Part shown: piece after piece, positions 55,946 to 64,000 of the stretch
Layout: every line of letters starts with the position of its first letter
Position numbering within the stretch: position 1 is the stretch's first letter
Assembly (NCBI RefSeq): GCF_002878395.1
Contig: NC_061118.1
Span: 127,988,776 to 128,052,775 of the forward strand
Reading direction: 5' to 3'
DNA length: 64,000 bases
From: Capsicum annuum
Lineage: Eukaryota > Streptophyta > Magnoliopsida > Solanales > Solanaceae
Made by a program: the position numbers and the translations under genes
Notes under the pieces: model-generated
What the model was told of the DNA's origin: nothing
Seen by the model: only the letters and a program-made list of their open reading frames with translations
The model's database searches: none

Positions 55946-57330
55946 ACCCCATTCTGATAATGGTGTTAGATATTCAAAACAAGAACCAATGTCACCAACT
56001 CTAAGTCGTAAGTCAGATAATTTCTCTCATGAACCTTAAGATGATTAAAAGCATAGGGTAATACCTTACCATGCTACATTAAAGCGAAACCAAGTTCCAT
56101 ACGGGGTACAACACAATACACAACAAACCCCTCAGTAACCTCAGGCAGGATCAAAACTGGAGAAGAAGTCAAATTATCCTTAAACTTCTCAAAACTACCC
56201 CCACAAGAATCAAACCACAAAAACTGAACCTTCTTCTAAGTCAACCTTGTAAATGGAGCAGTAACAGAAGAGAAGCTTTCCACAAACCTCCTATAATACC
56301 CAACCAAGTCAAAGAAGCACTTAATGTCAATTGGAGCCATGGGTCTAGGAAATTTCTTAACTGCCTCAACTTCTTGTGGATCCACCTTGATCCCTTCACT
56401 TAAAACAACATGCCCAAGAAAAGTCACAGCATTCAGCCAAAACTCACAGTAAGAAAATTTTCCATACACCTTTTGATCCTTAAGAGTCTGCAATATGATT
56501 CAGAGGTTATTGGCATGATCCTCCTCACTATTAGAGTATACCAAGATATCATCAGTGAAGACTATAACAAACAAGTCAAGGAATTGTCAAAACACTTGAT
56601 TCATAAGATCCATAAAAGCAGCTAGAGCATTAGTCAAGACAAATGACAGAACCAAGAACTCATAATGGTCATATCGGGTGCAGAAAAGAGGTCTTGGGAA
56701 TATCACCTCCCTAATTTTCAATTGATGATAGCCCGAATAAATATTAATCTTTGAGAAATACCTAGAACCCTGAAGCTGATCAAAAAGATCACCAATCCTA
56801 GGAAGAGGGTACTTCTTTTGCATTGTCATAATATTCAACTAATGATAATTTATACACATCTGAAGAGACCCTTCCTTCTTTCACATAAAAATTATTGGAA
56901 CGCCCCATGGAGAAATACTATATGAATGAAACCCTTATCAAGAATATCCTTTAACTAATCCTTTAGCTCAGCTTGATAAATCTATAAGGAGGAATGGAAA
57001 TGGAACGGGTATCCTATAGAAGATCAATCCCAAAATCTATTTCCCTACCGAGAGGAATCCCATGAAGATCATCAAGAAACACTTAAAAATGTTTCAAAGA
57101 AGAACCTTCAAATTAGAATCCTTAACCCAAATTAGATGGTACAAACACCCTTTGAAAATAAACTTATGATCTCTAAAATAGAAAATAAACCTCCCTTTGG
57201 GTACTAAGGAAATCTTATCAATCTCCTACTATTCAATCACCAATTCATTAGGGAATTGAATATGTAGTGTTCAAGTCCTACAATCTAGAGAAGTATAGTA
57301 CGAATGGAGCCCATCCATCCCTAAGATTAT
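55946..57330 (-). pseudogene. RT and partial RNase H pseudogene of the second Del/Tekay-like element
   Basis: Minus-strand reading: [20 protein letters not shown] (about 56820-56760), [35 protein letters not shown] (about 56685-56625), then FTDDILVYS (about 56560-56534) with both catalytic aspartates kept. KFSYCEFWLNAVTFLGHVVL, GIKVDPQEVEAV and YYRRFVESFSSVTAPFTRLT follow (56460-56236). RNase H starts with PEVTEGFVVY (about 56135-56105) and stops at the ALKIW-RHY region where the copia-like LTR begins. It contains stops and at least two frame changes. Confidence 0.88.
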
Positions 57331-58912
57331 ATCAAAATTCAGCGTATAACATGTAGATTTTTCTAGCAATGCTAGACTTACCTACGGGAGTAGACATAGA
57401 AAAGGGGTCAAAAATACTTTCAGGACCAAAACCAAAGTCTACAACCACATAAAACGTCACATAAGATAGGGTAGAACCTGAATCAAGAAAAATATAAACA
57501 TCATGAGAGAAGAGTTATAACATACCAGTAACAAAACATAGAGATACTTTAGACTCCTGACTAGTAACAAGTGCATGGAGATGATTTCAGACATGCTGGT
57601 ACCAAAAATAGTGCCCTTAGGTGTCAGAGCTGAAGAAGTGGCAATCTTTACCTTATTAGATATAGTGGTGACTTTTTCCCTAGGATAATTTCTCTGAAGA
57701 TGACCAGGCTGACCACAATTGAAATGGAAGTTCCTCCTCTTTTCATAATAACCACAGTGAAGCTATCAATAAAAATTACAAGGAGAACAAGGTAGGGCTG
57801 ACTGAGCTCCACTAACCTGAAACTAGGCACCCCGTGCCAAAGGACTACTACTAGTCCTAAAGCGATGATCACCAGAAGGCTTAGGATAAGGAGCACTAGA
57901 CATAGAATAAGAATTTCCCTAATTCTTCTTCTCAGTCCAATGTCTACCATATCTTCTACTATTTTGTTGACCTGTACCTTGGTCTGAATATCTAATCTTC
58001 TTGCTTTGCCTCTCTTCCATCTCTACCTGTTTCTTTTTTTCATCCTCAACCTATTTCATATAACCCACCAGCCTAGATATCTCCATATCATTATTCAACA
58101 AGCAGCGTTACACCCCAATACCAACTAATGGGATAAATGAGAATCAAACTTTCTTATTTTTTATCTCATGTTAGCCACTAACTCTGGAGCATAACTGGAC
58201 AATTACTGAAATTTTAGAGCATATTACTTCTCAGTCATCGTACCCTACTTTAGGTTCACAAACTTTTTAGCCTTAGATTTCCTCAACTCCTGCGAAAAGA
58301 AGTGATTAGGAAAGGTCGCTAAAAAGTTATCCCACATTGCTGGTTCAACATCATCACCCCTTAGTGATTCATATTCCTCATACCATTGGTAAACTACATC
58401 TTCCAATTTATATGCAGCAAACTGTACACCATAAGAATCAATGGCATGCATCACAATAAAAATATTCTCTATCTAATCAATAAACCCTTGAGGATCCTCC
58501 TCAACCGTAGAGACTATTAATGTTGAGGAATTCAACCTCATAAATTTTCCAACCCAAGTGACCTCAAAAATTGTCCAACCCCAGTGACCTTAAATCAATG
58601 AGCAACAGAACCAACATGATCATATTGACAAAACAGTTATGCCACCAACTAATTAAGTATATGAATATATTGATGGAACTCCAAGTTAGAGATATATCCT
58701 TGAGGTGACAGAGCATAAGTATTACCAGCTCAAGAAGCCTAAGGAGGAATAGTAGGGATAGGCAAAACCCCACATAGAGTTGTATATTTATGTGCAAGGA
58801 CCCTAGACCAGTTTTGTACTTCATAAATAGGGCGAGTCCTCTCTATATTTTCCTCTGGTATGAAAGAGGGTCTAACAGACTTTTGACAACTATCAGATCT
58901 TTAGAGAGGCAT
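57331..58912 (-). pseudogene. gag-protease pseudogene of the second Del/Tekay-like element
   Basis: Minus strand. ATG at 58912 (MPL, then a SDSCQKSVRPSFIPEENIE segment). The gag domain is at 58454-58245: YKLEDVVYQWYEEYESLRGD, AMWDNFLATFPNHFFSQELR and KAKKFVNLK. The zinc-knuckle region is at about 57770-57650 with FHFNCGQPGHLQRNY (CxxxGHxxx pattern partly kept). Protease remnants follow to about 57330 (a VKIATSSALTPKGTIF spacer, then LTGMLYLC-like decay). Stops throughout. The function and neighbours are as in the plus-strand relative at 45563-48194. Confidence 0.8.
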
Positions 58913-59103
58913 AATATGAAATTTGAGTAAGCAAGGAGTTAGAGAAGTTTCTTACCTTTAGACTCTATAGCCCAAAAATAAAACATAAAAAAGGGACATT
59001 CCTAAATGCCTCGTAGCCTCTCCCTTATACATGGGGCATGATACATACCTATAAAAAGGACTTTATGGTACACGACTTTGTGGAAACCAACGACTTCAAT
59101 CTT

Positions 59104-59115
59104 GCTCTGATACCA
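59104..59115 (-). other. Initiator tRNA-Met primer binding site (minus strand)
   Basis: The minus strand reads TGGTATCAGAGC, matching the canonical plant site perfectly, four bases from the LTR end GGTCGTAACA. Confidence 0.88.
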
Positions 59116-59119
59116 AGTA

Positions 59120-59970
59120 TGTTACGACCTGAACTAAGGCCTAGTCATGACGTCTATCTCAAGACTACCATGAGCCTAAGATAACACCATTAGCCTAATG
59201 TCCCAAACATAGTAAAATATTACAATGAAAGTCCAACTAATAGTAATAAGAAGGATCAATAATCAAATGTAAACTCTATGAATCCAAAACCAACATCCAG
59301 CCCATACTTTTCCACAAAAGTGTCTAAAACCATAAATGCCAAATTGGTCAGTACATGCCCCCAACCATAACCAGATAAAAAATCTAAGACAAAAAATATG
59401 AAGTGAATAAGACAATTAGCAAACTGATAGGGCCTTCCAAAATATTAGAGGGTTACCAATACATAGCAGATCCATAAGAGTACCAAATAACCTAACTTTA
59501 AACAGAAGTAACAACAAACCGTTCTGACTACACATTATGAAATAATAAAGTTATCGGGGATAATTAGCAGGATAAGCACCAGCATGTAACTCAAGGAAAG
59601 TTATAAAATATTGACAATGCCAAAAACTAGTCAAAAACACATATATAATATTTATATATACAAGATGTAGAGAAAGGGTAAAGTGTCATGACTATAAGAG
59701 TTTAAACGTTTAACATAAATTGTGTATCTCGCTCTATCCTAAAGAAACCCATGGGCTATATGGGTTCAGCTCCCCCTAATGAAAGGGTGCCATTATGAGT
59801 TAGCCATATGAACTAAGAGATATGAAGGAAGGGATAAAGACAAAAAGGATCTTAACATTCCAAAATATAATGTGTGTTCCATGCACATGCTCATAAAGAA
59901 CTACACGCTGTCAAATATGGTTTTTAGCTTTAGTCCCCTCAAGAGTACACCTTTACAGTGAGCTACACAA
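59120..59970 (-). repeat. 5' LTR (3' portion) of the second Del/Tekay-like element
   Basis: The plus strand starts TGTTACGACCTGAAC. The 'ccagcatgtaactcaagga' block (about 59578-59596) also occurs in the solo LTR at 48661-48680, placing it in the same LTR family. It extends about 850 bp, then the sequence changes to an Athila/Tat-like LTR near 59970, so it is truncated. Confidence 0.75.
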
Positions 59971-61438
59971 TTCCTTTTAAGCTTAAATTAAAATAGTTTG
60001 CCCAAATTATTAATGTGTTTTAGATTTATAACACTTTCAACTATTTAAACTCTAAAATTATACAAGTTTTTTAGGTTGTTTTGTGTGATATGATGTGTTT
60101 TGGGTGTGTTTTGTAGGAAATCATGTTTTGGATGATAAACTTAAGAAAAAAATGATGATTGAATTTTTTGGCTACTTACTGAGAATTTTGGGTGTATGTG
60201 CCACTTACCGGGTGTAGGTGACCTAAGTATGTATTAGAAATTGAAGTCCAGAAGCATAGAAGCATACAAAAAAGACTTTGAACTTACCAATGTCAACATA
60301 TGGTTTGTATGTAGTACATACAATTTATATGGGACCCAGGTATGTGCAAAGATCAAAAGTCTAGAGAGATCTATGCAGAAGTTCCACATTTACCTATACA
60401 ATATGTATATGGTACATACGGTCCATACAGGGCCTAAGTAAGTGGCCACTAACCTCAAATTTCCTTTTTAATTTAGGATTTAAATTTTAGGGTTTCCTTA
60501 TGTACTATATACACACTTTTTATGTTTTGTAGTTAGGTAACCTATTCTTAACACTTAAAACTTATATTTTTATTCCAAAATTCAAATTTGATCTTGGGAT
60601 TGTTCTTGTATTTACTTTGGTTTATAATTTAGTTTCATACTTTGAGTTTTGTTTAGTTATTTTTGAGATATTGTTTAATGGCTTCAATCATGAACTATGT
60701 TGATCATTTCATAAGTATGAGAGACTAAAACCCTTAGCTATGGTTGTAGGAACCCTGGAATAATGATAAAGTAGAGGAAATGTGAAGTTGTTCTGAGCCA
60801 CTACTTGTGCATGCATTGTATTATCTCTAGTTTGATAGATGTCCTAGAGGTTGGAAATCTTAGGATCCCTCCTAGACTATTACTACTTACTCTTCAAGAG
60901 GAGTAGTGGCTATGAAAAGATAATTACAATAGAAATTTAAAGATTAACTCTTAATCTAGGCTGATCATTGATATGTAAGATGGTTATCTGGAATCTAATA
61001 ACTTAAAACTCAAAAGGTAATAGATAACTAGAATCTAGGATAAGGATTAGTAATGCGACATCCTGAGACTCAAAAGATATAGGATGAAATTCGTCAATGA
61101 GTCTACAAGATAGTTAATAGTACACAACCTATCAGATTTTGTATGCAAAGTACTGGGTTAGTTCAGCAAAGCATGATTAACCAATAGATTTAAGAAGCTG
61201 AGCGGAACAAAACTCTAGTATTTATATCTAACTATTTACAACCAAAGTTATATACTATTACTTGTATAAGATTACAAGAACAACCTGTCATTTACTTTTT
61301 ATTTTTCCCATTCAATTTAGCAGACCAAAGATAAACATCCAAGCCTTCCCTATTGGTTCGATCCCAACCTCGTTGGTTTATTATACTTGACAGTGACCAC
61401 TTTATCCTCAATTTGTGGCGTAGAATAGGCATTGATCA
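59970..61438 (+). repeat. LTR of the rightmost Athila/Tat-like element
   Basis: 'ttttaagcttaaattaaaat' corresponds to 'ttttaagcctaaattat' near the start of LTR4. The end GGCATTGATCA lies just before the primer site. The first ~35 bp expected from LTR4 are not recognisable, so it may be truncated on the left. Block order (short exon-like purine blocks, 'gattcgatcccaacct'-type block near the end) parallels LTR3. Confidence 0.65.
60307..60419 (+). repeat. Pair of GTATGT...ACATAC palindromes in U3
   Basis: GTATGTAGTACATAC (60307-60321) and GTATATGGTACATAC (60405-60419), about 98 bp apart, each followed by 'a/ggtccatac' or 'aatttatatggga'-type sequence. They occupy the U3 position where the other LTRs carry the GATCGCGGT-type block. 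Confidence 0.55.
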
Positions 61439-61444
61439 AAATTA

Positions 61445-61462
61445 TGGCACTATTTCTGAGAA
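61445..61462 (+). other. Degenerate tRNA-Asp primer binding site (rightmost element)
   Basis: TGGCACTATTTCTGAGAA corresponds to the tRNA-Asp site at 17406-17423. About six of eighteen positions differ, mainly transitions. Confidence 0.6.
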
Positions 61463-61622
61463 AAATGATGTTGTGTTGATTAACATTAGTAGGAATTTGT
61501 GGGTTTTTAATATTTTTTCTTAGTTGGGTATAAGTCGATGTATGCCTGACACCAAGCGGTATGGAAGTCCCTTACTCCCAGTGAATCTTAACTTAAAGAG
61601 ACTATTATAGCCTAATTGTACG

Positions 61623-63566
61623 ATGGCATCCCCAGTATATATTGGCAACTTAGAAGGGGTTCAGGATGATCTTAATGTTTTACCTCCCCCTACTCTAGGT
61701 GATCCACTTCTTATTACTGACAAATTGATATAGTAGATGCTAGTAGAGGCTGCTAAAAATAGAAGAGAGACTGAGGAATCTTGGTTGGATTAATAGGCAG
61801 AGCTAGCCAGGCCAATAATAATAGTTGATCATTGATCAGTACTCAATGGTAATTGAGATAGAGTTAAAAGAAATTAGGCTCGAGTGATCCCAGCATTCTA
61901 GTACTTTCAATTTTCTGATGATGAGAAAATTATAGGATACATTGAGCCTATAAAAATAGGAGCTATCATTCCTCCTGCTCTCGCCCAATATGAAATTTGA
62001 CATAACTAGTGCCATGATCCAGCTCTTAAACATGAAAAATATATTTTTGGGCTCGACTACAAATGATGCTAATAAGGACGTTGTTATATTTGATGGGATT
62101 TGCACTTCATATACGATCTCGGGGGTAGATCAGGAGGCATTTAGTTTTAGATTGTTCCCCTTCTCATTGATCGAAAATTATGGTTGAGGGAACTTCAAAA
62201 AAGATCTTTCACCATATGGAATGAGTCATGAAAGTAATTTTTAAACCAATTCTTTCCTTCGACTAGGATATTACAACTTAAAGATATGATATATAATCTC
62301 AGACAGCTTTTTTCTGAGTCAATATAAAAGGCGTGGTTCTGATTTAAGAAAACATTAGTTCTCAAGTATGGTATACAACATCACTTGAAGAGCATTTATG
62401 AGATTCACTAGGAAAACCTACTGAGGTTTTAGACCCTATTTCTCTCACTAACTGAGGGTGGCATACTTAGGAGACTAAGAGAAGTATTTGTACATATGCT
62501 ATTGGAGATTTCAATTACTAGAGAGCAGTTAATGAATTTGTGGCACAAGAGATTGCACAGCTGAGGATCAAGATTGGGTTGTTGACTAAACAATTTGTAA
62601 CAGTGAGTTATTAAAAGGTAAATGCATTGGGTGCACAATGTTCATCCTCTAGTGTTTATGGGTCAGACTTATAGAAGAAGATAAACTATCTTGATCATGA
62701 TGTGGCGGGTTTCCAAGCCTAAGGGAAAAAAAACAAGGTCAAAACTACTATGGTGATAGATACAAAAAATATAGTAGAGAGCATGATGGTGAGTGGAGAC
62801 AAAAAGATGACTTTAAGGAGAAGGGCAATAGGTACATTCCATTGGGCCTTCATGATCCAGAATCAACGATGGAGGCAATGATGACCAAACTAGTGAAGGG
62901 GCAAAAAAGTCTAGAGGCTAGCCTTGTGGAGATCAAGACTGGTATTTTAGGCATGACCCAAAATGTTAAATCTCATGCAACTACTATCAAACAGTTAGAG
63001 CATCAGTTTAGGCAGATGTTGGCTACATTAAATAAGAGGTAACAAGATATCATTTTGACCAACACAGTTCATAGTCCTCCTGGAATTAGTCATTGTCCAG
63101 ATATTTCCACAAGAACTGATGCCCTTATTGGTGATCTTCCTATGCCCATTACTAAAAAAGTCAATGAATTATAGTCTTACGATCGATGATCCACTTGAGG
63201 TAGAGTTTGATTAGCTTACATGTAGTGATGATGATTATGAAAGTGATGGCAATAATGATTGGTTCATTGATGAGCCCAATGCTAATGTGAAAAATAAAAG
63301 TATCACATCTTCCAAACATTTAGTAGAGAAGATAGAGAACCCTAAGGTAATCACTATTCCATTTTCTATTGGGCTTTTTAATATCAAGTAGGCTTTGTGT
63401 GATCTAGGATTTGGTATAAATTTAATGCAACTAGTGTATACAAGTTTTTTGGCATGGGTACACCTAAACCAATATCCATTAATCTATTAATGCCGGACTC
63501 ATCAACTAGTGTGTGTTTTGTGTGACGTAGAATTAAGGGTTGCATCATTTAAATTCCTAGTAGATT
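61623..63566 (+). pseudogene. gag-protease pseudogene of the rightmost Athila/Tat-like element
   Basis: The ATG at 61623 opens MASPVYIGNLEGVQDDLNVL. After stops the capsid region reads FDITSAMIQLLNMKNIFLGS (about 61994-62053) and AFSFRLFPFSLIEN (about 62140-62180). A later segment, 62842-63039, reads PESTMEAMMTKLVKGQ and SHATTIKQLEHQFRQMLATL, the coiled region typical before protease. Protease remnants appear around 63350-63420 (IPFSIG, ALCDLGFGINLM with the catalytic aspartate in CDLG) and end at VASFKFLVD, where a new LTR begins. Broken by many stops. Confidence 0.8.
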
Positions 63567-64000
63567 TGCAATACCCCAGATTTTTGTCGTTCAAAATTTC
63601 TGAAATTTTATCTACACTGCCCTAACCATGACTCATGATTTGAGTTGTAGGGAATTTTTGCGAGTCTTAAGGAACCCAATCATATCCTGGCTAGTATGAT
63701 GGCCTGGAGATTCTGCTATGGCTATGACTGAAACACCTAGATTTTGGACCCTTATAAAAATCTCTTGAATTGAGAATTTTGACAAAGATTCGGTTTAGGC
63801 ATACCACTCATTTACTAGTGTATGAGTCGTACCCTTCTACCCTTCCCTCTCATATGTTGAGTAGTATTGGTTGCTAGCATACTATCCAAGATATGACTTA
63901 ACCCCTTCATGGTCATATGTTAGGTAAGATTCATATCCTACCTAGTCATATAGAGGGTTGAACTTGAGATAGAATGGACTATTTTGGGTACAGACTGTGT
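63567..64000 (+). repeat. Start of an LTR, continuing beyond the window
   Basis: TGCAATACCCCAGATTTTTG interrupts the protease reading of the preceding element. The TG start and the TACCCC motif match the fragment at 8868. The remainder has the mixed short words (GTATGAGTCGTACCC, CATACTATCC) seen in the Del-type LTRs at 43200-43400 and 52900-53200. The right end and any internal region are outside the window. Confidence 0.6.

Larger units (their letters stand above)
55946..59970 (-). mobile_element. Second Del/Tekay-like element, minus strand, truncated in RNase H
   Basis: Read from right to left: partial LTR (59120-about 59970), primer site (59104-59115), gag, protease, RT and the beginning of RNase H, ending at 55946 where the copia-like LTR starts. 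The remainder of RNase H, integrase and the 3' LTR are not found on the other side of the copia-like LTR, so they were deleted. Confidence 0.82.
59970..63566 (+). mobile_element. Another Athila/Tat-like element (LTR, primer site, gag, protease), broken at 63567
   Basis: LTR about 59970-61438, primer site 61445-61462, gag and protease to 63566. It belongs to the same superfamily as copies 0-3 but to a different subfamily: its U3 has its own palindromic motif and its gag (MTKLVKGQKSLEASLVEIKT and so on) differs in sequence. Confidence 0.78.

Overview
The window looks like pericentromeric or other heterochromatic DNA from a large plant nuclear genome. A Solanaceae host is most likely, perhaps a Capsicum-like species. 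The evidence is a truncated SINE of the tobacco TS / Solanaceae SolS type with TTG-repeat 3' end, the dominance of old Athila/Tat-like and Del/Tekay-like Ty3-gypsy elements, and decayed plant mitochondrial and plastid DNA. I see no intact host protein gene. Nearly every base that can be explained belongs to a broken retrotransposon or to transferred organelle DNA, and coding remnants carry frequent stops and frameshifts, many consistent with C-to-T decay.

Layout. (1) 1-43150: head-to-tail copies of one non-autonomous Athila/Tat-like family, with LTRs of about 1.4-1.5 kb, a tRNA-Asp primer site, gag and protease but no reverse transcriptase or integrase, a conserved GGGAGGCAACCC block, a second ORF like the 'putative plant transposon protein' domain, and a purine tract. 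The order is internal(copy 0) - LTR1 (3315-4735) - internal 1 - LTR2 (truncated, 9025-9429) - internal 2 - LTR3 (14476-15967) directly abutting LTR4 (15968-17401) - internal 3 - LTR5 (41641-43150). Internal 2 carries the SINE at 10333-10467 with a 16-bp target duplication.

(2) Internal 3 is very unusual. Between its gag start (about 17640) and its 3' tail (about 39430) lies some 21.8 kb without the family's sequence. This block holds a mitochondrial nad7 pseudogene with three group II introns (30973-36225), a plastid ycf2 fragment (24224-26032), a LINE-type zinc-finger/RNase H remnant on the minus strand (27060-28135), and long unassigned stretches that are probably mitochondrial intergenic DNA. 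The nad7 copy lacks its third intron.

(3) 43151-55204: a Del/Tekay-like chromovirus in plus orientation. Its 5' LTR has lost its first ~95 bp, and its polyprotein is split at the RT/RNase H hinge by a minus-strand 2.53-kb solo LTR (48195-50722) with a 5-bp ACTCA target duplication. (4) 55208-55945: a minus-strand copia-like LTR. (5) 55946-about 59970: a second Del/Tekay-like element on the minus strand, cut off in RNase H. (6) About 59970-63566: another Athila/Tat-like element in plus orientation (LTR, primer site, gag, protease), broken in protease by the start of a further LTR (63567 to the window end).

The pieces do not work together as a pathway. They record repeated insertion, LTR-LTR recombination, deletion and decay. 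The points most worth following are the organelle DNA sitting between a matched LTR pair, the missing nad7 intron, the repeated carriage of a second ORF by an RT-less family, and the palindrome-rich CpG motif that recurs in the LTRs and internal regions of that family.
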